From positions 2,713,709 to 2,777,708 of the forward strand of contig JADCRB010000031.1 of the NCBI GenBank assembly GCA_021464245.1: a stretch of DNA of 64,000 bases. Direction: 5' to 3'. Under the pieces are notes generated by a model. It was not told the origin of the DNA. It was given only the letters and a program-made list of their open reading frames with translations, and did not search any database. The DNA comes from Carallia brachiata (lineage: Eukaryota; Streptophyta; Magnoliopsida; Malpighiales; Rhizophoraceae). Shown one piece after another: positions 34,556 through 47,380 of this stretch. Position 1 is the stretch's first letter, and each line of letters begins with the position of its first letter. The position numbers were made by a program, and so were the translations under genes.

Positions 34556-37500
34556 TTAGAAACGTTGAGATACAGACACGTGGCGGCGCCTGAGTTGAGG
34601 AGAGACGATGGAGATGAGACCGCCAAGTGGGGGCCGCATCTTTGACCTGTAAATCATCTCATCGTACGGCCTCCTGTAAATCTTCAAAAAGGGTAAGAAA
34701 GATTCACGAGCCTTTTCTGTTCTGCTGATCTGGCAATCCCTCTTGAAGAACATGGCCGGTGATTGGAGGAACGAGGGGCGTGGGGTCCGCGGTTGAGAAA
34801 TCTTGATGGGATCAGCGGTAGTGACGCGTTGCGGCATCGGTGTTGACGGAAACAGACTCTTCTTGGTGTAGCCGTAGCCATAGCCGTTGATGCTTCCAGG
34901 TGGCGTTCTAGCAATGGGTGATGCGAATGAGAGGGACCTAGTTGAGTGGGGAGATTAACGGGGCCCAGAAGGGAGGAGCTGGTGGGTCCTACTTGGACGC
35001 TGACGTATCCGTTAGGGTCAAATACCAGGGCTTAAGGGAGTCAAAATGTTGGGATACGGTGAACGAGAACCTTGAGGATGAGCATGAGCCAACCTTGGAC
35101 GTTGGTTTGATTGACGAGGGCTCAAATCGGAGGGATGAAACTCGAGGGTAGGACCCAAAGTCATTGAACTCCAATGATTCTTCAAAATCGAGCGACGAGA
35201 CAACCATCGTGACCGTTGAAAGTTCTACAAATGGACGAACACCCTGCACCCACCAAACTATGTTAGCCCATAATTCCACTGAAAATACAAAATGTAATAA
35301 TTAAGTGCAAAATTTCAAGAATTCAAGGGTCCAAATCACAAGTTTTCAATCTTAATTTCCCTGTTTTTAGAATACAATAAATATTATCTATAGCAAACCA
35401 AGTACCAAAATTCAATTTTCAATAAAACCAATACTGATATAATTAATTCGTCGGTATTAAGATTAAATCAACACATTCAAATTACGATTTTTACAATTGT
35501 GAAACTTAAATTTGGGGTCTTTTTTTTATTTTTGCAGTCGGGTACTTTGTAGGATCAGTTTATTCTCCACTAATTAATCCACCTTTTTCACTTAATCTTC
35601 AACTTAATTATCAGACTAAACTATCATGGAAAATCTTCACCTAAGCCCACCATTGGTTAATTCATATTTTATATTTTTGAACCATGGCAACAGCTTAAAT
35701 GGGAAGTAACAGTGCAGAGCTAAGTATGAAAGAGGTTCTACCAAAAAAAGAAAATGAGATTTGACTTACAGCTCGTAACTTTTTTTTTAAAAAAATAATA
35801 ATAAAAAAAGGCAAAAGGCAAAGCTTATTATCTGTTAACCACATAAGTTGAGAGTTGGTCAAACAAATAGTAACAACCCACTGCAGGTGTCCGTCCAGCA
35901 GGCTTAGAAAAACAGTATTAGACTTTTAGCAACAATGACGACAAAAATTGATGGTACACCCCACATGCTGTACACACACAAAAAACCGAAAAAGGACGTT
36001 GTGATGAGATTAGGCAGAGAATTTGAAAATTTTCTTTTTCTTACCTTCCACAGATAAGAAAAGAGAGAAGGTGGGTCGATTACAAAAGCCTTGTAAAGCC
36101 TGCATGGGTAGTACTCGCCCACAATTTTCAGCGTTGCCAGCAATAAGTTCATAAAAGCCGATGCTGACCTGAAAAAGCCTGCATTTAAAAGGGCAAAGAG
36201 GGAAGAAAAATTAACAAATTTTAGTAAATCTGAGAGTGAATCGTAAATTCTAGAGGAATATTGATTCCGTATTTAGTTATTAAGAAGTTTCTTAGTAAAA
36301 CTTTACAAAGGAAAAAAGTTTTATTGACTTCACAAGAATTGTTTTAAAATAATAATAAAATAATATAAATCATTATATACTTGAATTCTTATAAAAAACC
36401 AAACAATTTATTAAATTCTATTAAATAAAATTACTGATTATAACTTAAATAGAGCCGTAATAGAGTCTCACTCTTCTCCTACTACCAAATTATATATGCA
36501 AAGGGAATTAGGTTCAATTCCCGATAATGCCCTTACACAGGACAGAACAGTTAATAATGGAGCAATGAATGCGACATTTGAAGGGTCACTCCGGACATGG
36601 AATGGGAATTTAACAGAGCTTTGCCGGCTCCCCGACACATAGCTGCCCTGCCCGCAGCTCTCTCATCAATGTGGATTGTGTTTTACTTTACTTCTTACTA
36701 GCGTGCAATTACATAACTTTTTTTTTACAAAAAAAAAAAAAAAAGACCCAAAAAAGTGCCTCAATCCTCAAAGCTTTATTTGTTTGTTTTAAAGTTTTAT
36801 CATAAGATGCTTACTTGCATCGAAGAGAAGAACAAATTGTTCAACGTTTCTCGGCATGGTTGCTATAGCCACCTCCAGAGTAAAGACTAGCAAGCGGGTG
36901 AACCTGGGAAATGCACAAAAATATTTAGCAAATAATATTTAGTTAATTGGATCCAGAAGCTTATACAAATTTTGTGTTCTATATTAGTCACTTACAGCTT
37001 TTGTGAGCGAAACTTTTGGTAGTCTTGCTTAATGCGAAAGGTCTGCAACATATAATCAGCAAAGTGGATGCCATTTTAAACTCCCCGCTTAAAAACGTAG
37101 ACTAGAGAGAGAGAGAAGAGAGAGAGAGAGAGGATTAGTGAAATTACCAAAACGGGCCTGGATTCGTCATCATGACCAGCCACATAGCAGCCCCTTCAGC
37201 AAGTTCAGCTGAGAACTCGTCTGCCATCAGATTTTCTGTATTTCAAACAAAAATACAGAAAAAAAAAAAAAAGAATCAAAGGCAGTGAGATTCCCTGATT
37301 ACCAAAGGTTTTCTTTTATTTTTTTTTGGTATGGTTAATTAAATTAAAATTTTGCTCTTTATTTCGAATTGGTTGTGGTATGGCACCAATGATTGGCCAC
37401 TCTGGTTGGTTCACTTTAACGCCCAACTATTCAAAACAAGCAAAGAAAAAGCAGAAGATTCCATTTTTGAATCAAAGAAACAATAAACAAAAAAAAAGGG

Positions 37501-38080
37501 AATAACAGACAAATAAGCAGAGTAAGAGAAAAGCACTTTTTGGAGGAATTAGAAGGAAGAAGAAGATCAGTTAGTGGAGGTTGTTATTATGGTATACATA
37601 TAATTACCAGTCCCAATGCTCTCTCTCCAAGAGAGGCAAGCCCTCAAGTGCTTAGCAGCCTTCTTCACATTATCACCTTTAGCCTTCAGAAACCTTTCCA
37701 CACAAGCATAGTTGCAGAACTTCTCCTGTACTCATAATAATTATTACACATATCACAGGTAGAAAGATAGAGAGCACTACATAAAAAGATTGTTTCTTGG
37801 CCTCATACAATGTTGGATGAGTCAAGAAACATACTTTCTAGCTGAAAATGCAGGTACCCACTTAAGGTGAAGAACAGTGAAAATGGAGATAGACTGATAA
37901 CTTTATATATATAAAGAAAACCCAGACCTGTTTGACTGTGAGAGGGGCTTGTTTCCTTAGAAGCTCCAGGACTGCCTCAACCCTCTCATTATTATTTGCC
38001 TTTTGATCTTTTAGTTGTCGGAGTACTTGCTGTTGTTGCTGTTGCTGTTGTTGTTGTTGTTGTTGTTCTTTCTTGCCCAT
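34556..38080 (-). CDS. CRAL-TRIO (SEC14-like) lipid-transfer protein with polyglutamine run
   Basis: SEC14-like proteins bind and transfer phosphatidylinositol or other lipids between membranes. Exons in transcript order are 38080-37928, 37725-37608, 37235-37148, 37042-36996, 36903-36815, 36178-36045 and 35243-34556, with GT-AG introns. The N-terminus is MGKKE plus 13 Gln (CAA/CAG mixed), then the CRAL-TRIO N helices ([20 protein letters not shown]), the lipid-binding core ([30 protein letters not shown]) and a basic Ser/Pro-rich tail ending [11 protein letters not shown]. Frame breaks: exon 3 lacks a base at about 37185-37187 between AELAEGA and [13 protein letters not shown]. In exon 7 the frame stops at 34989-34991 just after TDTSASK and is regained after 34938. 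Bases 34937-34991 begin GTAGG and end TAG on the minus strand, so a 55-base intron would restore frame, but it is G+C-rich and very short for a plant intron. Small indels in a variable linker fit better. Function as lipid transfer is by family. Confidence 0.88.
38042..38065 (-). repeat. CAA/CAG repeat in exon 1 of the CRAL-TRIO gene
   Basis: Thirteen consecutive Gln codons (38027-38065 on the map) follow MGKKE. Most are CAA with three CAG, so the tract is imperfect; the uniform CAA part is at the 5' end. Confidence 0.8.
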
Positions 38081-38239
38081 TTCGAGAAAACAACAAGTAA
38101 TTAACAAGGAAACACCAATATGCCAGGCTTCCGCTTTACGCAACCATTTAAAAACTTAGCACTGCAGGTCGGTTTAGAGAGAGAGAGAGAACTTGAAAGT
38201 GGTGACTTTGGACTGGGAAAGTGAGATGGAAGAGAAGAC

Positions 38240-38252
38240 ACCTATATATAAA
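38240..38252 (-). promoter_or_regulatory. TATA box of the CRAL-TRIO gene
   Basis: TTTATATATAGG on the minus strand lies about 165 bases upstream of the ATG at 38080. Confidence 0.45.
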
Positions 38253-38259
38253 ACGACGG

Positions 38260-41200
38260 GCGAATAACGCCGTTGTGCAGATGAGAAACAGTTTAAAGTT
38301 TTTTTCAAAAGGTCACTCAATGATGGCCATTTGCAACGGAAAACGTCACCGCCACCACAAATTAATTTTTCCTCATTATTATGTTTGTACGGTAAAGCTG
38401 GTAGAGGAGGTCCATTTTGAGTAAGAGCTTCCAAAATCAAATTTTGTTAGGGTGAAATAGTACTATTAAATTGACGGTTCATTGTTAAATGTAATGAATA
38501 TTATAATTATTTAATTATTTTTTATTTTATAAATATAAAATTATAATATTTTTTAATAGAACAATAAGATACAATTATTACTTTTCTATTTTATAAAAAA
38601 AAAAAAATTCCTCATGCTTTCCCTTTGCTGCCCCACCCCACCTTGTCGTTCATTTAAGACATGCATTTAATTACACTGTCTTGTCTTGTAATGGGGACAA
38701 TTTCAACATTTGCTATTGGAGTTCATATATGAGCAATGAAAAATTAATCCAAAAGATGGAAAACAAGAAATCAATTTGAGTAGAAAAAAGGTAAAATGCT
38801 ATAGTATAGATTATAGACTGTCTGATTTTGTCTAAGTACATTGGTTGTTTTTTTTTTTTATGCAAAAGAAGCTAGGAAGATAACAATTAAAAAAGAAACT
38901 ACAGTCTTACAAACATTACTCTGATTCTATCAGCAGCCAAAAGGTTATACAGACCCGTAGGGAAAGTGCATTGGTTATTCTGGCAAAAATTTGCAAGGAA
39001 AATAATGATCACTTTTGTGGACTGAATAAATGGGGACTCCCGTGAACGGATATTTCGGGATAGCAAGACACGGGTGAATTATACAGTTTGATGATGTACT
39101 ATATAAAAATACTCTGGTCCGGATCATGTTAGTTTCACTTTGGTTTTAATGTCAAAAAAAAAAAAAAAAAACTTTGGTTCATTCTTTTGACTTTTTCTGG
39201 GTTCAAGTCCATTTATTTCTCGTATGGCTTCTTATGGGTAATAGAACAGTTGTTTGTACTACTTGTCAATTGTGCATGTTCTAGTTCTCTTTTGTGTCTT
39301 GAGTCTTATGATTGTCCGTCGAACAAATTAGAGTGGTATAAAGTGTGTGTGTGTGTACGTATACGCTATGTCGAATAAATTTCAAACTATTAGTCCTATT
39401 GTTTCTCGAGGTGCAATGTAATAGTTAGGAATTTAGATTTAAAACATCTCAAATTTTAATCTTTTTACGAGATTTATGAAAATAAAAAAAATTATTCACA
39501 TTATATAATTCATAATTCAATAAATTTTTTAATAGATAAAAAAAAAGTCTCATATTTTTGAACTAAATATGTGTGTGTGTGTGTGTGTTGATAGAAGAAA
39601 TAGGACGTTTGATATATGTCATTGGGCTTAAGCATGAGAAAATTTTTAATTTGACTTACCTTGTTAGAGAAAAATGGCTCACTTAAGTGATGAGACTCTT
39701 TGATGAGCGAGTAGGCTGTTGGTAGTTGAGGATTATTTTTCAAGTTAGATTGTACATAATTAACCGTTTTCAACAAGGGATTCCTCCTGAGCAAAGGGAA
39801 TGCATGCAAGCCTAAACACACATTTTTACTATCGTAAAACATAAGTACAAAGCACTAATTCTGAATTTGATTGCTCAATAATTTCATGGGCAAACCTGAT
39901 CGGTGTACAATAACCAAACGAACTTTGAGTCATGCGTCGTTCAATGTCAATATGAGCTATATGTATAGAACATAATCCCATAAGTCAGAACATTGATATT
40001 GTCGTCCAATAATAAATCACCCAAAGTCCGTTGTTGTTACGGCGGAGACTTTATTTATTTCCTCACATTGCCCAAAGGCTCCACTAAATTCCGGACATTC
40101 TCCACGTGGCCAGGCTCCAAGCTTACATATACGCATACACAAATCCACCCCTTCATATCATTTCATTTCTCCATTACAACCATTAGTATGATATTTCTGG
40201 CTTGTTTTACACATTAGTCGATTTTTCTTGGGAATAATTAGTTGTTTTTTTTTGTTACAGGCTACTTATACGTGCAAAAGAAAATAAAATGTAGAAAATG
40301 ATTCGCTCAATTCAAATCATCACTTTAGTCAAATAAAGTGATTAAGGAACATAATTTTCCATTAAAAAAAAAAAAAGTAAGGAACATGATGTTACTTTAT
40401 TTACAACTCTCACGTAACTTGTACAGTACATAGTTAAAAGAGCTTATAGTCCCAAGGGTTGTCTCACCAAAGTCAAAAACGATGACCAGAATCTCACATT
40501 TCAATGCACCGCCAACGTACAAAATCATTGAAAATGTCTAAACAATAAATTAACCGTAAGTCCAACATATGTATTGTGCGGCTGATTTAATTAAATAATC
40601 GTAGATTTTGCCATGTAATACTCACAAAAAAAAGAGAGGGCCAAATTAGAATTCCCCACTAATGAGTGCATGAGACCCTTGTTTTTACCCATGAAAAATG
40701 TTATGCAACCTGCGGTTATTGGCATGAAATCACTCGAATAACTTTTTAATTGACCCACCTAAATTAAGTTAACTCAATGTCAAACATCCGTAGTTAAAAC
40801 AAAAAATTTAAATAAAAATCTAATGAAATAAAAAAATAAAAAAAAAAATTTTGTACTATACTCATTTAAAAAAAAAAAGGGTGTAGCAAACACTTTAACA
40901 GGTTATAAATGTGGGTAATGGGCTAACGGCACTCACACACCCTACAATTGCTCCAGAATAGTTTTCTACTTTTAAGTAAGAGGAAATATTTGTTTAAAAA
41001 AAAATTGATAATCCAACAGTCGAGAGATGATGATAATAAGAAAAGAACCCCTAAATTTTTCAGTTGAAAATAACTATTTATAATTATTTCAATTATTTTT
41101 AAGTTTTCATAAAATAATCTTCTTGAGTACAATGTTTTTAAAAGCAAAAAGCAGGCTTGTGGCATTTCAGAAAAAGAAAAAATAAAAAGAAGGCTTGTGG

Positions 41201-43330
41201 TGGGGGATGGCTTTGGGTTAGCGCTTACAGATGGCCAAACCATAGCTTATAGGCTGGTAAGTTGGGCTTCCCAAAGCTAAAGTGTAAGCTTTATCGTGGC
41301 AATTAAATATGCAAAACGGTTGGTGTTTAGTGAAATATATGTTCTGTTTGTCTCCATTCAAATGCATTGCGGATTCTCTTCTTTGCCTTCTGAAGTCCAC
41401 AAGATGCAATATTTCGTGTATTCTCTTTTTTTTTTTTTTTCTTCTCTCCCAGCTATGTGGGTTTCGTTTGGGTTCAGTTTTTTGTTAGTATTACACAAAT
41501 ATTAGTCACGGATCAGTTTTTTTTTTGTATTATTATCATTATTTTTTTTCTTAGTTCATTATTGGAAAGACAAACACATAAAAATAGAGATTGTAATATC
41601 TACCTCAATCCTCTAAAAAAAAGGACACACACCTTTTCTTATTCTAATTAAATTAAATCTTTTTTATTATATTTTTTTTATGATTAATCAGATCAAACAT
41701 AAGTTCAATAACAATTACTAACAATATCAATAACAAATAAACTAAACATACTTCTCTACGGGATGCAAATGTAATAAAGTTGGATCGCTTAATCCTAATT
41801 TCACCTACCCCTTTATGCTTGAGATTTCAAATTTTGAAACACCATGCACCCTCCCTCCATTTCCTCAGACCCATTAACCAGGACATTTTTATCATAGCTG
41901 AATCATTGCCCTTTTGAATTCAAACCATATATTATACTGTTCTATAGTGCTTGCCTCTCTGGCCCTTGTGATCTTTCAGTCAATCTCTCTGCCGCAATAT
42001 CTATCCACATAGCTGTTGTAATTAGAATAGTCGTATGAAAAGGATAAGATTGAGTGATTGGTTTTGAATAAAAATTTCACTACTTGATTGTGTTTTAAGT
42101 AATATTAAAATGATTATTCAAAGTATTTTATGATATTTGACATTTATTAATTTTTTTTTATAAATTTAATCATTTAATAATTTATATCACACTAATTTTA
42201 TTTAAGTAATATCATCAAATATTTTTCGTGAAATAATAATGCAGCAGATGAAACTAGCAAGCAAGCAGTCTAATTAAGTGATATCCTTTGTGTCTGAGAG
42301 TGGCTTGATTTGGACAGAACTAGTTTGGGATCCTGTCTGTGTGAAACCAAGCCAAGATAGAAGCTTTTGGGATATAAAACAACACATATTTTTTTTATTA
42401 TCTATTTTGGATTTTTCCTATTTCACCAAGACATGAAACTTGCCCCTACATACTATTCTTTTTAGTGAATCTCATCATTTTTTTTTCCCTGAACAAGATT
42501 TCTCGAGAAGCCATTAAATAGCTTTAGTCCTCACATATGTCAAATCCATGGCTTTTATTTTGACAAATAGTTCAAGAATAATGCATGATTTCAAACCCAA
42601 CGACTCCCCCCCGCCCCCCTTCTCCTGTGACATAACATACATTGGAGAAATAAGAATTAGAAAATTTGGTCCATCTCTTATGACAATTTTATCGAGGAGC
42701 ACCCCACTTGATCTCTAACAGTCAACAAAGTGATCCCTAACCCACCAACAGCAGAGAAAAATCCCGTATAGGATAATCTTCTTAATCTCTTCGCGGGCAT
42801 ATGAACAATTAATTAATTAAATACCTTACCCATACTGTCTCCAACTTAAAAAAGAGGAAAAGTGAAGAGATGTTCTGTTAACGTTGTAAAAGGTAAAGCT
42901 GAGGTGTCGAGTGGCTGGAAAGGAATTGCATGATCGCTGGAAGATGGACCTTTTCGGAATCATTGCGGAAAACAACCAAATTTTAAGTTCCAATTTGTGG
43001 GGCTTTCATGTTGACCACTGCTCAAATGGATCCTCACATGGAACCCAGTGGTCCTATTTCCTCGTGCTTGAACCACTGCCCCATTCCGCAAAAGTCCTTT
43101 TGGTCAAGTCCACGTGGACTCCTCTCTCTTTGCCACAATGAGATCGTCGCAATCGTGCTTAATGGTATAAAAAAAATGTTAGTATTTTAAATAATATTCT
43201 AAACAGTATTTTGAGTGAAATTAAAATTAATAATTTTTAAAATATCTGTTATTTTTATATTTTAATTATTTTAAAAATATCAATATTAATTTTAATCGAA
43301 ATGTTAATATTCAAAATTTATATTGGTGCG
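38260..43330. other. Long intergenic region, no gene supported
   Basis: The region is A/T-rich with many homopolymers and two GT microsatellites (about 39342-39356 and 39571-39588). Open frames up to 110 codons (for example 39842-39510 minus) cross these simple repeats and show no domain or splice context. Nothing else was recognised. Confidence 0.5.
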
Positions 43331-43440
43331 CTAATAGTAACGGTGAATACTTCTTGCCCTCCCTTAGCCCCCTTTTTTCTGAACTTATCCTCACCAACTC
43401 ATCTCTCATTTATTTAACCATATACCAAGTTTTGTCGTCC

Positions 43441-44870
43441 ATGGAAGCTGAGCACACCATTACTGTAGAGGAGGCCGATCAATTAGCAAGGAGTAACAAA
43501 AAAGCCAAGGTTGCGAGTCGTGTTGAGGAGGTAGGAAGAGTTTCTCAACCTATGGCAAGGCCTGTGGTATCCTATCGTGATGCAATTCTTTCCGCTAAGC
43601 ATCGGGTTTCTTGGGGGCCAGCAGCTGATGAAACTTTTGAAGAAGTGAAGAGGAAGAGGTCGCTGATGACAGTGGAGATTTGGGTCGTCGTTATTGCCCC
43701 AAATCTCCACTGTCTGCAGCAGATTATCAAACTGCTAGGGAGGAAACTGGGATACGCATTCCTGTTGCGCCGTCTTACACAGCTGTGGGCTCCTAAAAGT
43801 CCCTTTAGCCTCATTGATCTGGAAAACGACTTCTTTCTTGCGCGGTTTGAAAGCAACGAAGATCTTCAGGTGGTTTTGCATGGTGGTCCATGGGTAGTGC
43901 TTGGTCACTATCTCACTATTTGAAGGTGGCAGGCTAACTTCGACCCCCATGGGGCGGGTATTGGTCGGGTACGTAACAGCCTAGATACCTCTCCCCAATT
44001 TCCCAATTGAGTATTACAATGTGAAGTTCCTTTAGAGGGTAGGGAATCGGGTTGGCCATACGGTAAAAGTTGACACAACAACCATGGAGGTCTCAAGAGG
44101 AAATTACGCAGGCTAGTGCGTCGAGCTAGATTTAAACTAGCCTCTGGTGACACGTTATGAACTTGGAGGCAAGGTTCGCCGCATTAAATACGAGGGGCTG
44201 CAACAAGTTTGTTTCGACTGCGGTAGATAGAGTCATCTTGCTGGAGGTTGTAAAGCAGAGGGAGAGGAGGACTCGAATGCAAGGGAGGAATCAGAAGTTA
44301 GGAAGCAGCGTCTGGAAGCCACTGAAAACTATAGACCTTGGATGACAGTTGGTAATAACCACATTGCCAAAAAGGACTAGATGGCAAATCACGATAGTGG
44401 GTCGAGGGAGTGAGTGCTGGTGTTATACCCAGGAAGGGTTCTAACATGCGCAGGTCACAAACGACAGAATCGGGTGGGTCCTATGGGAATTTTCAGGCGA
44501 GAAATCAAGGAAAGGCGGCAAGTGGTGAGAAGTCGCCAAACACGAACAGTCCTGGGCTCTCTCAGGTTTCTAGGCTTGGGCTTTCTCATTTGATAAGCGT
44601 CCTATGCAACAAAGGCCCACCAACCACGACCACTGATAACATGGAAGCAAGTGATGTGGGGCTCGTCCCTACAGGCCCAATGTCACCCTACCCCCAGATG
44701 TTGAGGAGAATAGGGCCCCAACCCGATTCTCACTCCACAACCCTATCCACCAGACGATGTAGGCCTCATGGATTGTGGAGTTTCCTTACATTCCCGAGTG
44801 TCAGAGACACCAATGATGCTTGAAGACTCGACTGAAGCATCCAAGGCTGTCATGGCTTTGGACTCTTCTA
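43441..44870 (+). pseudogene. LINE ORF1 remnant (DUF4283 / nucleic-acid-binding)
   Basis: ATG at 43441 opens a frame reading MEAEHTITVEEADQLA, then a VSYRDAIL segment, then the DUF4283-like block SLIDLENDFFLARF..NEDLQVVLHGGPWV, with a stop at 43921-43923. Later blocks in other frames (EARFAALNTRGCNKFVSTAV at about 44162; Pro/Ser-rich text at 44410-44823) are the knuckle and linker regions. ORF1 of plant LINEs binds the element RNA. At least three frame changes make it non-functional. Confidence 0.65.
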
Positions 44871-44929
44871 GCTTTTAGGGGTGGTAACATCCTTGGCCTT
44901 CTTTTCCCTTCTTTTTTGTTTAATGGATT

Positions 44930-45580
44930 TGTTGTATTGGAATATTTTTGGTGCAGAGAGTGATGCATTCATGTAGGCTCTCAAAATGTTCTTAACATTG
45001 CACAAACCTACGTTAATCATATTGGTGGAGTCGAGAATTAGCGAGAGTTAAACAAATAAAGTTTGCAAGGAAGTGGGCTTTCCCGAGATGTTGGGAGAAG
45101 AGGCTTTCTAGGTGTTGTGGGATATCTCCAAAGTGCAGGTCCAAAAGCTGTCAAGCCACGTACAATATATTCACATGAGGGTCTCAGAGCCCAATAGTAA
45201 CCCGCGGCTTCTAACGGCGGTCTATGCGTGTCCCCGATTTGGAGGAAGGAGTGTTCTTTGGCAAGAGCTCGCTGATATTAAGGCGAGCACTTCATCGCCT
45301 TGGTTACTGATGAAAGATTTCAACTCCATCAAATCTCCTGAAAAAAAAATGGCAGGGCAACTTGAAGAGGTTTTAACTGGCTGCCGTTTGCGAGGTGGAT
45401 TGACAGAATGGCACTTGTAGACTTGGGGTTCAATGGAAGTTGGTTTACGTGGACTAGCGGCAAAACTCTGCAAACACGGGTCTCTTGCCGACAGGACAGT
45501 GCCTTGTGTAACTTGCAGTGGCGTTACACTTGGCAGGAGGCTTCGGTTTATAATTTGCCAAGGATACAATGAGACCATTG
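44930..45580 (+). pseudogene. LINE endonuclease domain remnant
   Basis: It begins with LLYWNIFGAESDAF and continues with TLIILVESRI, TAVYACPRFGGR, SPWLLMKDFNSI (normally GDFN), ALVDLGFNGSWFTWTSGK and, near 45575, DHCPIL. These are ordered blocks of the endonuclease/exonuclease/phosphatase fold that nicks target DNA. Frames shift several times. DHCPIL is followed immediately by reverse-transcriptase sequence, so the linker of several hundred bases normally between them is missing. Confidence 0.7.
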
Positions 45581-47380
45581 CCCCATTTTATAGATTTTCG
45601 ACCCATAAGCTTGTGTAACATAAGCTACAAGGTGATAACTAAAGCAATTGTGGACAGACTTAAGCCGTTCCTTCCAAAATGGATTTTTCCCTCTCAAGCC
45701 AGCTTTGTTCCCGGCAGGCAAATCACAAACAATATTGTTGTGTTACAAGAGGTCCTCCAAACTATGCGGCATTTGAAACGGAAGGAGGATTGGATGGTAT
45801 ACAAGCTTGATTTAGAGAAGGCATATGACAGGCTCAGTTGGGATTTCATTCGAGACACTTTATTGGAGCTATCTTTCTCAAGCCATTGGATCTCATTAAT
45901 AATGGATTACATTACTTCCCCGACAATGAGAATTTTGGGGAATGGGGAAGTCACAGATCAGTTTATTCCCTCCAGGGGCATCCGTCAAGGGGATCTACTC
46001 TCCCCTTATATCTTCGTGTTGTGCATGGAAAAACTCTCCCAGCTGATTGAAGGCGAAGTTAGGAATGGAAATTGTAAGCCAGTGTTCATTTCTAGAAAAG
46101 GTCCTGGCTTATCGCACCTGTTTTTCATAGAGGAAGTCAATTTCTTTGCCCATGCAACCATTCAAGAGGTGAGGAACATTAAGAAAGGAAAACCGTAAAT
46201 GGCTGTATTTTTAATAAGTTTCCGTAATTGTATATACGACGTAATAAAAAAAAAATTATATAACGTGTAAAATTTTTTTTGATTTTTAATAGTTAGTTAC
46301 ACTTCGTATACTTTTTTCTGGTATGTTGTAACAAAAAATTAAAAAAAAAATTGATTTTAAATGACTAATTGTACATTGTATAATTGTTTACAACATATCG
46401 TATAATTTTCTTTTAATTAAACTATAATATCATATAATTTTTTATGTTGTATTTGTATAGAATAGTTGCAAAAATTTGCTAACAAGATAGTCGCGTAGTG
46501 GTATCCATTAAAAAATATGTTGTAACCTTTTTGTGGTTGTGTGGGCTAGAAAGTAGGTGTGCAGAAGTCAAAGCTTGTATTAGAAAAAGGTTTAGTATCT
46601 CTGTATTGGTGTACATATTTTCTATATTTATTGTGATGAATTTATTTATTTTTGTAACAAGATTGATAAAATATAATATAAAAAATTAACACGTTATTTT
46701 TTATTAAAAAAATAACAAATATAATTATAAAAATAATTAAATTCGTCACAAAAAATATATTTTATATATGTACCATCTGACTACCAAATAAGGTCTTTCT
46801 AGTAATGTGCATTCTGAGAGTGTCAATGAGTTGAGCTCCGAAGCCGAAATTGGGTTTACCAAGGATTTTGGACGATATCTTGGAGTACCAACTTTGAATG
46901 GGAGAGTTAACTCCAATACTTACAATCATATTTTGGATAGAATGCAGTCAAAGCTAGCAGGGTAGAAGACGCAACAGTTGTCGTTGCGGGTCGGCTCACG
47001 TTGATCAAATCTGTAACCACGACAATTCCAACCTACACAATGCAAACCGCTGTTACCAAAAGCTCTTTGCAAGAAGCTCGACCAATGCAATCAGAATTTC
47101 TTGTGGGGTGATTCTGATAAAGCTAAGAAGCCACATCTAGTAAATTGGAAAACGATGTGCGCACCAAAGTTGGAGGGGGGTCTAGGTGTTCGGCCGGCCT
47201 ACAAAACTAACCAGGCGTTATTAGCCAAATTGAGATGGCGATTTCTGAATGAGCAGAACTGTACATTGGCGAAACTCCTCAAAGGAAAATACTGCCAGCA
47301 AAAGCAGGTGGGGATCGAGTATAAGAAGGCTGCCTCCCACAGAGAGCCAACCCGATCCTCGAAAGAGGACTCTGCATGAG
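45569..47380 (+). pseudogene. LINE reverse transcriptase remnant, interrupted
   Basis: Positions 45590-46198 encode FRPISLCNISYKVITKAI, SQASFVPGRQITNNIV, YKLDLEKAYDRLSWDF and the RQGDLLSPYIFVLCMEKL block. The catalytic box, usually FADD, reads FIEE at about 46123-46134, so the metal-binding Asp pair is gone. After an A/T-rich insertion (46199-46790) the domain resumes with FGRYLGVPTLNGRV, KKLDQCNQNFLWGDSDKAKK and GGLGVRPAYKTNQALLAKL. Order is normal for plant L1 elements. Confidence 0.85.
46199..46790. other. A/T-rich insertion inside the LINE reverse transcriptase
   Basis: This block has no resemblance to LINE coding sequence and is far richer in A/T than either side. It replaces about 25-30 codons between the catalytic box and the FLSNV/FGRYLG block. 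No terminal repeats or target duplication could be recognised, so whether it is a nested transposon is open. Confidence 0.5.

Noticed and set aside
46199..46795. Helitron ending at CTAGT near 46798
   Set aside because: A CTAG before T occurs by chance often; there is no G+C-rich hairpin before it and no TC start at the other side.
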